From: Coprenecus sp902388455 | Lineage (GTDB): Bacteria; Bacteroidota; Bacteroidia; Bacteroidales; UBA932 | Direction: 5' to 3' | Length of the DNA: 64,000 nt | Assembly: GCA_963931615.1 (NCBI GenBank) | Contig: OZ007032.1 | Coordinates: forward strand, 2,170,001 to 2,234,000 | Part shown: one piece after another, positions 33,887-43,500 of the stretch | Position numbering within the stretch: position 1 is the first letter of the stretch | Layout of the letters: each line of letters opens with the position of its first letter | Translations under genes and position numbers: made by a program | The notes under the pieces: model-generated | What the model was told of the DNA's origin: nothing | Database searches by the model: none | The model's input: the letters and a program-made list of their open reading frames with translations, nothing else

Positions 33887-34549
33887 TTAAAAGAAAAATA
33901 CCAGATTGACTTCCAGGCCGCGGTAGTTGCCCATACGGACCGGGCCCTCGGGTTCCACCTCTATGTTGCCGGAACCGGTATGAATGGTGTCGTCCGACAG
34001 ACCGCGGGTCAGCTGACCGATATTCCAGTTGTACTTGACCTGCAGCTGGAATCTCCAGAAATCCACGCCGCCGCCGATGCCGATACCGTACTGGAAACGA
34101 TTGATTCCGGACCAGGGCATCCCCTCCGGACGCTTCAGGACGGCATAACCTATATAGGGAGATACCATCAGGTAGGGGCGCAGGAGGATAAGGTCGAGGC
34201 CCACCTGAAGGTTGACGGGCAGCTCGATGAAATCGGTACGGAAACGGAAATTCTCCGGACCGCGGTACATCGCGCCCTTGGAGATATAGTTGAGCTCGGG
34301 CTGAATGGTCATGCCCTGCACAGGAAGGTCGAAACTGAAGGCCACTCCGGCATTGAAACCGGTGTAGTTGCGCACCGACTCGGAGATGTAGCCGAGTTCG
34401 AAACGGCTCATTGACGAGAAGTTGATGCCGCCCTTGACACCTACCTTGAAGAATGAGGAGGAATAATCCTGGGCACCGGTCCTCAGAGGGAGGACCAGAA
34501 GGACTGCCGCGAGTCCCAGGACTGCTGTTATCTTTCCGAAATATTTCAT
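33887..34549 (-). CDS. Outer-membrane beta-barrel protein (PorT-like family)
   Basis: A 220-residue protein with a signal peptide (about 1-26, ending RTGAQ) and a small barrel. It contains FKVGVKGGINFSSMS near the start and EVNLVFFF at the end. It is paralogous to 32862-33536. PorT-like proteins in Porphyromonas belong to the type IX secretion system, but the family is broad and a general barrel is the safer call. It follows sdaA by 19 bp. Confidence 0.82.
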   Translation of the reverse strand: MKYFGKITAVLGLAAVLLVLPLRTGAQDYSSSFFKVGVKGGINFSSMSRFELGYISESVRNYTGFNAGVAFSFDLPVQGMTIQPELNYISKGAMYRGPENFRFRTDFIELPVNLQVGLDLILLRPYLMVSPYIGYAVLKRPEGMPWSGINRFQYGIGIGGGVDFWRFQLQVKYNWNIGQLTRGLSDDTIHTGSGNIEVEPEGPVRMGNYRGLEVNLVFFF

Positions 34550-34568
34550 CTCGCGAATATAGTAAATT

Positions 34569-35780
34569 TTATTCCTTCTTCTTTACCAGATATGCCAATC
34601 CGCCCTCCGAAGTTTCCTTATACAGATTGGGAAGATCGTGTCCGGTGCGCTTCATGGCCTCGATAACTGTATCGAAGGGCACAATGTGACTGCCGTCCGA
34701 CATCAGGGAATACTGGGTGCAGTCCATCACCCTCGCAGCGGCGAAAGCGTTGCGCTCGATGCAGGGTATCTGGACCAGGCCGCAGACGGGGTCGCATGTC
34801 AGGCCTAGGAAATGCTCCATGCCCATGGCGGCGGCGCACTCAATCTGGGGAGGAGTGCCCCCGAAGAGACGGGTGGCGGCGGCACAGGTCATGGCGCAGG
34901 CGCTGCCGACCTCACCCTGGCAGCCGACCTCAGCCCCGGAGATGGAGGCATTGGCCTTGATAACGGAGCCGAAGAGACCGGCGGTGGCCATGGCGTTGAT
35001 GATCTTCTTCTCGGTGACTTTATACTGGGTGTGTATCAGGTAGAGCACGGCGGGAAGCACTCCGCAGGAGCCGCAGGTGGGAGCCGTGACGATGGTGCCT
35101 CCGGCGGCGTTCTCCTCGGAGACGGCCAGGGCATAAGCGAAGAGCAGGCCGCGGCGCTGCATGGTGTTCTGGTAGCTCATCGCGTGCTGGTAGTAGGAGT
35201 AGGCCTTGCGGCGCACGTTCAGACCGCCGGGCAGGACGCCCTCGTGGTCCAGACCGTCCTCGATGGCTTTCTTCATCACCACCCAGCGGTCATAGAGGAA
35301 GTCCCAGATGTCGGGGTCCTCGTGCTGGGCGACGTATTCCCAGAAATAGGAATTGTACTTGTTGCACCATCCCAGGATGTCCTTCATCTTGCTGTAGGGA
35401 TAGATGCTCTTCTCGGGCTGGCGTCGTCCGTCCTCACTGATGTCTCCTCCGCCGATGCTGAACAGTGTCTTCTCGCCCATCTTGTGTCCCTCGGAGTCGA
35501 AGGCCTGGAAATTCATGCCGTTGGGATGCTGGGGCAGGAAGACGTCCGGCTTCCAGATGATGTCCACCCGGGGGCTCCGCTCGTCCTTGAGGGCCTCGAT
35601 GAGGGCCACGTCGGTCATGTGCCCCTTGCCTGTTGCGGCCAGGCTGCCGTAGAGGGTAACAGTAAACGAAGATGCCCCGGGATACATGCCCTTGAACATC
35701 TCCGCTGCTTTTTTAGGGCCCATCGTATGACTGCTCGACGGGCCCTTACCTATCTTGTAGATTTCCTTAATGCTCTCCAT
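34569..35780 (-). CDS. sdaA: L-serine ammonia-lyase, iron-sulfur type
   Basis: A 403-residue single-chain L-serine dehydratase. The N-terminal beta domain starts MESIKEIYKIGKGPSSSHTM with the SSSHT motif. The C-terminal alpha domain has APTCGSCGV, GCQGEVGSACAM and CDPVCGLVQIPC, which carry the cysteines for the 4Fe-4S cluster. It converts L-serine to pyruvate and ammonia. I chose ATG 35780 from the conserved start. A promoter with TTTG-N21-TATCTTTG lies just upstream. Confidence 0.93.
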   Translation of the reverse strand: MESIKEIYKIGKGPSSSHTMGPKKAAEMFKGMYPGASSFTVTLYGSLAATGKGHMTDVALIEALKDERSPRVDIIWKPDVFLPQHPNGMNFQAFDSEGHKMGEKTLFSIGGGDISEDGRRQPEKSIYPYSKMKDILGWCNKYNSYFWEYVAQHEDPDIWDFLYDRWVVMKKAIEDGLDHEGVLPGGLNVRRKAYSYYQHAMSYQNTMQRRGLLFAYALAVSEENAAGGTIVTAPTCGSCGVLPAVLYLIHTQYKVTEKKIINAMATAGLFGSVIKANASISGAEVGCQGEVGSACAMTCAAATRLFGGTPPQIECAAAMGMEHFLGLTCDPVCGLVQIPCIERNAFAAARVMDCTQYSLMSDGSHIVPFDTVIEAMKRTGHDLPNLYKETSEGGLAYLVKKKE

Positions 35781-35799
35781 CTTGTCTCGAATGAAGGCG

Positions 35800-35832
35800 C
35801 AAAGATATATAAAATCAAAAATTGTATTCAAA
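35800..35832 (-). promoter_or_regulatory. Promoter of sdaA
   Basis: Minus strand TTTG at 35829-35832, 21 bp, then TATCTTTG at 35800-35807. The start codon at 35780 follows about 20 bp later. Confidence 0.6.
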
Positions 35833-35835
35833 AAA

Positions 35836-36129
35836 TCACACCGTCTGCTCTATATTCCAGACGAAAGCCCGCACGCCTACCTCGCGGTTGCGGTTGTCCA
35901 GTTTGCGGACGGTCTGGAGCAGCTCCTCGACGCGGTCGTCCTCGACGACCGTCATCATGGCGGAGTTCATCTCCGGCCAGGTATGGGTGCCGCGGCGGGG
36001 CTCTCCGTCCCTGCTGCCGCGGCCCTGGACCTGCTCAAAGAAGGTGAAGCCGCGGATGCCCAGCTCGTCGAGCATGTACTCCACCCTCTCGGTATTGGCC
36101 TGGTTATATACTATAAAGACACATTTCAT
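35836..36129 (-). CDS. PII-like small protein at the end of the RND efflux operon
   Basis: A 97-residue protein starting MKCVFIVYNQANTERVEYML. The ferredoxin-like alpha/beta pattern and the segment TFFEQVQGRGSRDGEP resemble PII/CutA-like domains, with the T-loop-like part at about 40-55. No uridylylation Tyr context can be claimed. It is 18 bp downstream of the RND pump gene and is probably co-transcribed. PII-like partners are known for some transporters, so a regulatory role on the pump is a reasonable inference only. Confidence 0.7.
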   Translation of the reverse strand: MKCVFIVYNQANTERVEYMLDELGIRGFTFFEQVQGRGSRDGEPRRGTHTWPEMNSAMMTVVEDDRVEELLQTVRKLDNRNREVGVRAFVWNIEQTV

Positions 36130-36147
36130 AATAGGTATCCTCCATTT

Positions 36148-39100
36148 TTACTGGTTGAGTTCCTGCCTCCTGCGCACCTCGGGGTCATCGCCCTCGGGGT
36201 TGGGAGACAGCTGCATGAAAATGAACTGGGAGCGGGTCTTCCTATCCTTGTCCCTCTCACCGTGGCGGGAGAGCAGGGCGTAGAAGACGGGCACCACTAC
36301 GAGGGTCACCACCGTGGCCACGAGGAGACCGCCGATGACGACGATACCCATGGGCTTCCACATCTCGGCGCCCTCACCCTGGCTCAGGGCCATAGGCAGC
36401 ATGCCGAGGAAGGTGGTGATGGCGGTCATGAGCACGGGACGCAGACGGGAGGCTCCAGAGAGGGCGATGGCCTCGTTGAGCTCGTATCCGCGGTCGCGCA
36501 TCAGGTTGGTGTAGTCCACGAGCACGATGGCGTTCTTGGTCGCGATACCCACCAGCATGATGAATCCTAAGGAGCCGATCATGTCGAGGGTAGTGCCCGT
36601 TATCCACAGAGCGAGCACCACGCCGGAGAGGGCGAAGGGCACTGCGGTCATGATCATCACCGGCTTGACGAAGGACTCGAACTGGGAGGCCAGCACGATG
36701 TATATCAACAGGATGATCAGGGCCAGGAGGAGGAGCAGATCCTGGAAGGTGTCCTGCTGGTCCTCATAGTTACCGGCCAGGCGGACGGTGATACCGCTAG
36801 GTACGCCCATCCGGTCCACGGTCTGCTGGATGCCGGCGGCCAGCTCGCCCATCGAGGTCTCATACGGGGTCACCGAGATGGTCACTATCCTCTGACGGCT
36901 CTTGCGCTCGATGGTAGGCGGGGCGAAATACTCCTCAATCTTGCCGAGTTCCTTTATCTTGATCATCGCACCGGTGGCGGTGGGAATGGTCATGTCCTCG
37001 ATGTCGGTGATGGAGTTGCGGTCCTCCTCCTGCAGGCGCACCACTATGTCGTACTCGTCTCCGTCCTCCTTGAGGTAGCCGGAGGCCATGCCGTTGACGC
37101 GGTTGCGCACGTAGGTGGAAACGGTGGAGGAGTTGAGGCCGTGGTAGGCCAGCTTCTCCTTGTCGAGGTTGATCTTGATCTCGGGACGGTCCTTCTCGCG
37201 GCTGATGTCGATGTCGCGGGCTCCGGGCACGTTGTCACGGATGGCGTTGCGGACCTCCTGGGCAAAGGCGTTGGTCTCATCGAAACTGTAGCCGTAGATC
37301 TCCACGTCCACTGTGGACGAGGCCCCGCCCATGAAACTGGACACGTCGCACTGGTAATCGATAATCTCGGGATAGGAGGCCAGTTCCTTACGCAGCACCT
37401 CGGCTATCTCGAAGATGGAACGCTCGCGCTCGTTCTTCTTGTTGCAGACTACGGTCATGGACATGGTGTTGTTCATGGTCGAGGAGAACATGGCCGAGAC
37501 TCCGTCGTCGTCGGTGGTACCGGCGGAGGTGGATATCAGCTCTATCTCGGGCACCAGTTCGTAGAAACGGCTCTCGATGTGACGGGCCATCTTGGCGGTC
37601 TCCTCGATACGGTAGCCGGTGGCCAGCTCGATGGATACGGACAGACGGCCGTTGTCGGTCTCCTGAATGAAGTCGGTTCCGATCTTGCCCATCAGGAAGG
37701 GAGTGATGGAAGCGAAGAAGAAGAGCACGATGGCGCCGAGGGTGATGGCCTTATGGTTCAGGCACCAGCGCAGCAGCCGGGCGTATGCGCGGTCCAGAGC
37801 GTCGAGGATGGGGATAACGAATCTCTGGTAGAAGTTGCGCTTGGGCGGGATGTTTTCGATGACTCCCCTCTCGTTGATGCGCACGGGACGGGCCTTGAGC
37901 AGCTTGGAGCAGAGCATGGGGGTCAGGGTAATGGCCACTACGGTCGAGGTACATACCATGATGGTCACCAGCCAGCCGAGTTCCTTGAACATGATGCCGG
38001 CCATACCGGTGAGCATCGTAAGCGGTACGAACACCACCACTATCACGAGGGTCGTAGCGATAACCGACACCCACACCTCGTTGGTCGCATAGATGGACGC
38101 CTCCCTCGGACTGGAACCCCTCTCGATGTGCTTGGTGATGTTCTCGAGCACCACGATGGCGTCGTCCACCACCATACCGATGGCCACGGTCAGGGAACTG
38201 AGGGATATGATGTTCAGCGAGCTGTCAGCCAGCATCAGGTAGATGAAGGCCACTATCAGGGATATGGGGATGGTCAGGGAGATGATCAGGGTCGAGCGCC
38301 ACTCTCCGAGGAAGAAGAGCACCACGAGCACCACGAAGAGCAGGGCGTACAGAATCGACTCCTCCAGGGAGCTGATGGAGTTCTGGATGTCCTCCGAAGA
38401 GTCGTAGATGGTCTCTATCTTAATGTCCTTAGGCAGGGTCTTCTCTATCTTGGCCAGCTCTTTCTCGAGGTCCTGGCAGATCTGCACGGTGTTGGCGCCG
38501 GTCTGCTTGGTCACCATGAGGCGGACGCTCTCGCGGCCGTTGGTCTTCTCGTCGAGGCTCAGGTCCTTGATCGTGTCGCGCACTGTGGCTAAATCCCGCA
38601 CGAAGACCTGACGGCCCTCGGGGGTGACTGTCACCACGATGTCGTTGATCTCGGAGCTCTCGACGTACTCGCTGCGCACCTCGAGCTGGTACTGCTCCTT
38701 GTTCATCTTGACGGTACCGGAGGAAAGGTTGAGGTTGTTGGCGGCTATCGCACTGCCGACGGTCTCGAGAGGGAGGCCGTAGGCATCCAGCTTCTGCTGG
38801 TCGATGTCCACGTACACATAGCGCTCCGGGGAGCCGGAAAGGGTAAGGTTACCGATACCGTTTACCATGCTCAGCTGCGGGATGATCTCGTCGTTGAGCA
38901 GCTTGTCCAGTCCCGGGTAGCTCTCGTCGGCCGTAATCGAGTACTGGAGGATAGGCATGGAGCTGGTGCTGAACTTGAAGATGAACGGGTTGGTACAGCC
39001 GTCGGGCAGCTCGTCCGTCACCATGTCTATGTACGACCTTACGTCGTTTATAATCTCGTCCAGATCCGTACCCCACTCCAGCTCGAGCATCACCACGGAG

Positions 39101-39363
39101 ATATTGTCCTTGGTGGTGGAGGTAATCTCCTTGAGGTAGTCGACGGAGTTGAGGTTGTTCTCTATGATCTTCGTAACGTTGGTCTCTATCTCGGAGGCGC
39201 TGGCTCCCGGATAGACGGTCAGCACGGAGATGTACGGCGGGTCCATCTCCGGAAACTGGTCGATAGGCAGCCTCAGGAACGAGAACACGCCTATCACTAT
39301 CACGGCGACGAATACCAGAAGGGTCGTCACCGGACGGTTGATCGCTGATTTGTAGATACTCAT
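36148..39363 (-). CDS. RND efflux transporter, AcrB/HAE1 family
   Basis: A 1071-residue pump with twelve helices: one near 10-30, a cluster at about 335-540, one near 545-565, and a cluster at about 870-1040, separated by two large periplasmic domains. Proton-relay Asp pair lies in GMVVDDAIVVLENI (about 400). The opening SAINRPVTTLLVFVAVIVIG and FPEMDPPYISV are typical of HAE1 pumps. It exports drugs or other amphiphiles with the adjacent adaptor and TolC. It lies 12 bp after the adaptor gene. Confidence 0.95.
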   Translation of the reverse strand: MSIYKSAINRPVTTLLVFVAVIVIGVFSFLRLPIDQFPEMDPPYISVLTVYPGASASEIETNVTKIIENNLNSVDYLKEITSTTKDNISVVMLELEWGTDLDEIINDVRSYIDMVTDELPDGCTNPFIFKFSTSSMPILQYSITADESYPGLDKLLNDEIIPQLSMVNGIGNLTLSGSPERYVYVDIDQQKLDAYGLPLETVGSAIAANNLNLSSGTVKMNKEQYQLEVRSEYVESSEINDIVVTVTPEGRQVFVRDLATVRDTIKDLSLDEKTNGRESVRLMVTKQTGANTVQICQDLEKELAKIEKTLPKDIKIETIYDSSEDIQNSISSLEESILYALLFVVLVVLFFLGEWRSTLIISLTIPISLIVAFIYLMLADSSLNIISLSSLTVAIGMVVDDAIVVLENITKHIERGSSPREASIYATNEVWVSVIATTLVIVVVFVPLTMLTGMAGIMFKELGWLVTIMVCTSTVVAITLTPMLCSKLLKARPVRINERGVIENIPPKRNFYQRFVIPILDALDRAYARLLRWCLNHKAITLGAIVLFFFASITPFLMGKIGTDFIQETDNGRLSVSIELATGYRIEETAKMARHIESRFYELVPEIELISTSAGTTDDDGVSAMFSSTMNNTMSMTVVCNKKNERERSIFEIAEVLRKELASYPEIIDYQCDVSSFMGGASSTVDVEIYGYSFDETNAFAQEVRNAIRDNVPGARDIDISREKDRPEIKINLDKEKLAYHGLNSSTVSTYVRNRVNGMASGYLKEDGDEYDIVVRLQEEDRNSITDIEDMTIPTATGAMIKIKELGKIEEYFAPPTIERKSRQRIVTISVTPYETSMGELAAGIQQTVDRMGVPSGITVRLAGNYEDQQDTFQDLLLLLALIILLIYIVLASQFESFVKPVMIMTAVPFALSGVVLALWITGTTLDMIGSLGFIMLVGIATKNAIVLVDYTNLMRDRGYELNEAIALSGASRLRPVLMTAITTFLGMLPMALSQGEGAEMWKPMGIVVIGGLLVATVVTLVVVPVFYALLSRHGERDKDRKTRSQFIFMQLSPNPEGDDPEVRRRQELNQ

Positions 39364-39375
39364 CGCAGGCGGGGA

Positions 39376-40389
39376 TTATTGTACCACATTGAGTTTGACT
39401 CCGTCCACGAGCTTGGCCTGGCCGGTGGTGACGATGGGGTCGCCGACCTTCAGGCTGTCGCTGGAGATTTCTATCGTCTGGTCGTGACGCTCGCCTATCT
39501 CCACGAAGACGCGCTTGGCCACGCCGCCTTCATCCACAAAGACATAGCGGTTGTTGGAGCCGATGAGCCTGAGTACCGCCTGGTAGGGCACCACGAGGGC
39601 TTCGGTCCGGCCCAGGTCCAGCACCGTGCTCACGTACATGCCCGGACGGATGAGCTCGGAGGAGTTCGGAATCCGCAGCTTGAGGGTAAATGTATGGGAT
39701 GCCGGGTCTACGGTCGGATAGACTATCTCGATAGACGCGGGAAAGGCCCGGCCGGGGTAGATGTCCGAATAGACATTGACCTGCATTCCTTTCTTGACTA
39801 AAGGATAATAGGTCTCGGGTACATTGACGTAAGCCTTCAGTTCATTGATCTTGGTGAGTTGGAGGATGGGCTGGGCCCCGCTGTAGAGTTCCCCGTCCTC
39901 GTAGGTCTTGGCCGAGATGACACCGTCGAACTGCGCCCTTACGAAGGTGTTCTCCTCCAGGAAGCGGAGGGTCTCCTGCGTCTGGTCGTAGCTCAGCTTG
40001 GTCTGGTCGTAGGTCTGCTGGGAGATGGCCTCGCTCTCGAGGAGCATCTGTACGCGGTTCATCTCTATCTGGAGGTTGGCAAATGCTATGCGGGTGGTGT
40101 TGAGCTGGTTCTGGTCCATCCGAACGAGGGTGTCGCCCTTACGCACACGGTCACCCACCTCGACGTAGATCTTCTCGATGAGACCCGTCAGCGAGGGGGA
40201 GATGTTCATCTGGTCATAGCCCTGCAGGGTGGTCGAGAGCTCTATCTGCCTCGATACCTCCTGATAGGCCAGCGGGGTGGTGCGTACCTGCTCTACCCTT
40301 TCCTCCGCGACATCCGCGGTCTTGTTGCCGCCGCAGCCGCTGAGCAGGGCGGCGCAGGCTGTGATTGTGGCTATTGCTTTGATTTTCAT
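39376..40389 (-). CDS. RND periplasmic adaptor (membrane-fusion protein), lipoprotein
   Basis: A 337-residue adaptor with a lipoprotein signal (Cys at about residue 19, LLSGCGG). It has two half-lipoyl segments flanking a helical hairpin of about 60 residues (80-145), then beta-barrel and membrane-proximal domains, ending VDGVKLNVVQ. It links the RND pump (12 bp downstream) to the TolC protein (3 bp upstream). Confidence 0.93.
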   Translation of the reverse strand: MKIKAIATITACAALLSGCGGNKTADVAEERVEQVRTTPLAYQEVSRQIELSTTLQGYDQMNISPSLTGLIEKIYVEVGDRVRKGDTLVRMDQNQLNTTRIAFANLQIEMNRVQMLLESEAISQQTYDQTKLSYDQTQETLRFLEENTFVRAQFDGVISAKTYEDGELYSGAQPILQLTKINELKAYVNVPETYYPLVKKGMQVNVYSDIYPGRAFPASIEIVYPTVDPASHTFTLKLRIPNSSELIRPGMYVSTVLDLGRTEALVVPYQAVLRLIGSNNRYVFVDEGGVAKRVFVEIGERHDQTIEISSDSLKVGDPIVTTGQAKLVDGVKLNVVQ

Positions 40390-40392
40390 GGC

Positions 40393-41799
40393 TTATTTTT
40401 CTTCCTGAGTATATGTATTCTTGTTGAGTAGTTTTTCGAGCTCGATCTGGGCTGTCACGTAGTCCAGGGCCGCCTGCACGTAGGTGCTCTGGGCTGTGAT
40501 GAGGGTGGTGGCCGAGTTGGTCACGTCGAGACTGGAGGCGTGGCCGAACTCGTATTTCTTGCCGATGTTGTCAAACACCTTCTGGGACACCTCCACGTTC
40601 TTGAGCTGGGTCTGGTAGCGCTCGTAGGCGGAGGAGAGGTTGTACTTGAGCTGGCGGTGCTGGATCTTAAGGGCCATCTCGGTGCTCTCCAGGGTGTTGA
40701 GCTGCTTCTGGTACTCCAGCTTGGCTTTCTTGAAGGTCTCCAGATTCTTTCCCGAGGAGAAAATGGGAATCGACAGGGTCAGTCCCACCATGTTCGGAGG
40801 GGTCATGTTCATGGTCATCTCGTCGGAAAAATACTTCCTGCCCGTGTACTGGTAAAATGCGCTCAGGGTAGGTCCGTAGGCCCATCCGGCGAGGTTCTTC
40901 TGCTGGCGGTAGAGGTCGGTGCTCTTGAGGGCCAGCTGGTAGGAGAAGTTGTTCTCAAGGATAAAATCATCGTAGAGCAATGCCAGGGAATACTCCACGT
41001 CCATCAGCTCATCCAGGGTCTGGGTCAGGACTATCTCCTTGTCGAAGCCGATGTTCATCTGCAGGCGCATGGAGTTGTATATCATCTCCAGGCCGCGGCG
41101 GGCCTCGTTGATCGAGGTCTCGAGGGTAGCCACCTGCACCAGTATCTGATCGGCATCCACCTGCTCGGCCACGCCGGCGTCCACGGACTTCTGGGAGAAC
41201 TCGTGCAGCCTGCGTACCGTCTCCAGGTTACGCTCCAGCAGTTCCAGGGTCTGACCGCTCACCAGGGCGGAGAAATACAGGAGCCGCACCTGCTCGGCGA
41301 CCTCCTGCTGCGACTGCCGGCGGGTGACGTCGGACATCTCCACGGAGAGCTTGCCTATGAGGGCGCTGACGATCTGCGCACCGCTGACGGCCATCGAGGC
41401 GTTGACGCCTAACGATCCGTAGGGGGGCATGGCTATCGAGAGGCCGGTCTCACCGAAGGCCATCTCGTAGCCCATGTAGTTCGAATAGTCCAGAGTTCCG
41501 TTGACCTGGGGCAGCATGCTGGCAATGGCGGCCCAGCGGTCGGCCTCGGCCTGGCGGACGGCAAGGGAGGAGTTCTGGAGGTCCCAGTTGTGCTCCAGGG
41601 CATAGCTCATCGCCTCTTCCAGGGTAAAATACAGCACAGAGGAGTCTGTCGGCTCCTGCTGCACCTGCGTCTGCTGTTCCTGAGTCTGCTGCTCCTGCGG
41701 CAGTCCCGCCTGCGACGTCTGCATGGGGTATGCCTCTGCCGTCATGGAGACAGCCGCGGCACAGCACAGAAGGGCTGTTGTCTTGAAGGATTGTCTCAT
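40393..41799 (-). CDS. TolC-family outer-membrane efflux channel
   Basis: A 468-residue protein with a signal peptide (about 1-24) followed by a Gln-rich stretch (about 28-50, repeats of QEQQT). Two OEP repeats follow, each with long helices, and the pattern LTLEEAMSYALEHNWDLQNS-like region is present (short form: EEAMSYALEHNWDL). It forms the outer-membrane duct of the adjacent RND system. The Gln-rich linker after the signal is unusual and may be flexible. Confidence 0.92.
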   Translation of the reverse strand: MRQSFKTTALLCCAAAVSMTAEAYPMQTSQAGLPQEQQTQEQQTQVQQEPTDSSVLYFTLEEAMSYALEHNWDLQNSSLAVRQAEADRWAAIASMLPQVNGTLDYSNYMGYEMAFGETGLSIAMPPYGSLGVNASMAVSGAQIVSALIGKLSVEMSDVTRRQSQQEVAEQVRLLYFSALVSGQTLELLERNLETVRRLHEFSQKSVDAGVAEQVDADQILVQVATLETSINEARRGLEMIYNSMRLQMNIGFDKEIVLTQTLDELMDVEYSLALLYDDFILENNFSYQLALKSTDLYRQQKNLAGWAYGPTLSAFYQYTGRKYFSDEMTMNMTPPNMVGLTLSIPIFSSGKNLETFKKAKLEYQKQLNTLESTEMALKIQHRQLKYNLSSAYERYQTQLKNVEVSQKVFDNIGKKYEFGHASSLDVTNSATTLITAQSTYVQAALDYVTAQIELEKLLNKNTYTQEEK

Positions 41800-41801
41800 T
41801 G

Positions 41802-42425
41802 TTATTTTAACATTGATTTATTATTTTCCAGATATTCGTCGATATAGGCCCTGCCCTTCTCCGAGGCTATGCCTCTGATAAGAAAGAGCATCAGGCAGTC
41901 CGAGCCGCGGTCATGCTTTATTTCCAAATAATTGCGCACTGCCCTGTCGGTCACGGCCACCGAGAGCTCGAAGAGCTGGAGGGACAGGCTGTGGGCGTCC
42001 AGGACACCGGTGATGAACAGTCCCTCCTTCTGCCCCTGCTCTATGATCCGCTCCAGCAGCTCGCAGTGCCAGCGGTTGACATCCTTGACCACGTTCAGGA
42101 ACACCTCCGGGTAATATTTCTTGACCTCCGTGAAGAAATCGTAATAGAAGGTCATGCGCTGGCTGTCCTTGCTCCGGAGTGAGTTCATGAACCACTCCAG
42201 GACATTGCCGGCCCGGGAGAGTTCCTCCTCGGAACGGAGCATATTGTCCTTATGCAGCAGGAGGATACACTCCTGCAGAAGTTCCGCCTTGTCATGGAAA
42301 AGTTCGTAGAGTGTACGCTTGGACATGCCGTTGGCAGAGGCAACCTCATCCATTGTCAACGACTTGCATCCACGCTCCAGAAAGAGTACGGACGTATTTC
42401 TCAGTATTTGCTCCCTGTTTGTCAT
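41802..42425 (-). CDS. TetR/AcrR-family regulator of the RND operon
   Basis: A 207-residue regulator. The N-terminal helix-turn-helix domain (about 6-50) contains SVLFLERGCKSLTMDEVA and MSKRTLYELFHDK. The C-terminal half is an all-helical ligand-binding domain. I chose ATG 42425. The gene is first in the operon, 2 bp before tolC, under a strong consensus promoter, so it probably represses its own operon until an effluxed ligand binds. A clear operator palindrome was not identified. Confidence 0.92.
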   Translation of the reverse strand: MTNREQILRNTSVLFLERGCKSLTMDEVASANGMSKRTLYELFHDKAELLQECILLLHKDNMLRSEEELSRAGNVLEWFMNSLRSKDSQRMTFYYDFFTEVKKYYPEVFLNVVKDVNRWHCELLERIIEQGQKEGLFITGVLDAHSLSLQLFELSVAVTDRAVRNYLEIKHDRGSDCLMLFLIRGIASEKGRAYIDEYLENNKSMLK

Positions 42426-42435
42426 AATCAAGGCG

Positions 42436-42466
42436 CAAAACTAAGAAAACTTCCGCAGTTTTCAAA
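42436..42466 (-). promoter_or_regulatory. Promoter of the tetR-RND efflux operon
   Basis: Minus strand TTTG at 42463-42466, exactly 19 bp, then TAGTTTTG at 42436-42443. This is a full match to the Bacteroidota consensus, 10 bp before the ATG at 42425, so the leader is very short. Confidence 0.75.
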
Positions 42467-42483
42467 TTTCTGACAGAAAATCG

Positions 42484-43368
42484 TTAATCGGGCAACTCCT
42501 CTTTCCAGTCCTCCACACTCCACTCACCCCAGATCTTGACATGCACCGACATATAGCCGGGGACCATGCCCTGCTGAGCTACACGGCACATTATCTCGCC
42601 TTCTGAAAAATAGTTGCTGCCGTCAAATATGGGAGAATTACCGATATACTCTTTGGGATTATATCCGCTAAGCCCGTCTATAGACATACCGAAAACGGGC
42701 ATTGTCTCATCAGGAATCTGATTTTCCCCGAAGTACGATTCCATACTGCCGCTGAAATCGTACGAAACCGTAGGCCGTTCTCCACCATAACTACCGCCCG
42801 CGTCATACCACGGAACCGGCACCATATCCGTACGAAAATCCAGATTTGCCCGTGAGTAGGCCAAAAGCGGCTCCCACAGTCTGTTGGCTCCGAAGACACC
42901 CTCGACAGAATAATACCCGTCATTCCTCCTGACCAGCGTCAGTTCAAAAGTCTCTCCCGGCCCTAAGGACCACGGTTTCCACCACACATAGGAAATCTCC
43001 CAGACGGCACCGGACTCGTTGAGTGTACGACCGTAGGTATTGACTGTGTAATCCACCGCAAACTTGTTAAAATACACTGTGTCTCCTTCCTGTCGGATGC
43101 TGCCCGGATCCGAGTTGAAATACTTCGTCAGAACATCAGCCCTGGCAGCAGAATCCTCTGCTTCAAGATACATATTGACCTGAAAGAAATAATCCAGCAT
43201 ATCGACCATACCCTCACTTATGTCCTCCATACGCGACAGGTACTCTTGAAACTGCTCTTCGGACGGCCTCGTACTCCCCTTAGTGCATGATACCGCTGAA
43301 AGAGCTGCCAGAGCACATGAGGCAATGGCCGGGAAAGCCTTTAAAATCCCTATGATTACCTTCTTCAT
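42484..43368 (-). CDS. Lipoprotein of unknown function
   Basis: A 294-residue protein with a lipoprotein signal (Cys at about residue 28, AVSCTKG). No recognised domain. A helical segment (about 35-90) precedes a mainly beta C-terminal region with several Trp and Tyr residues. I chose ATG 43368; the frame is open further upstream but lacks a signal there. It is convergent to nothing and stands alone between the RND operon and kbl. Confidence 0.7.
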   Translation of the reverse strand: MKKVIIGILKAFPAIASCALAALSAVSCTKGSTRPSEEQFQEYLSRMEDISEGMVDMLDYFFQVNMYLEAEDSAARADVLTKYFNSDPGSIRQEGDTVYFNKFAVDYTVNTYGRTLNESGAVWEISYVWWKPWSLGPGETFELTLVRRNDGYYSVEGVFGANRLWEPLLAYSRANLDFRTDMVPVPWYDAGGSYGGERPTVSYDFSGSMESYFGENQIPDETMPVFGMSIDGLSGYNPKEYIGNSPIFDGSNYFSEGEIMCRVAQQGMVPGYMSVHVKIWGEWSVEDWKEELPD

Positions 43369-43458
43369 ATAAATATAATTTTCCGCAAAGGAAAGAATTA
43401 TTTCACAGAAATCACGCATAAATCAGAAATTACCCTGACAACTCTTCCGTGATTTTAT

Positions 43459-43466
43459 TATTTTTG
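43459..43466 (+). promoter_or_regulatory. Possible -7 element for kbl
   Basis: TATTTTTG lies 35 bp upstream of the kbl start and matches TAnnTTTG. The -33 position reads CTGACA about 21 bp upstream, a weak match. Confidence 0.35.
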
Positions 43467-43500
43467 CATTCAGAAAAAAATACTCTAAACACTCAATATT

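Noticed and set aside
33887..34549. Specific assignment as the type IX secretion protein PorT
   Set aside because: The barrel family is broad and no other type IX secretion genes are nearby.
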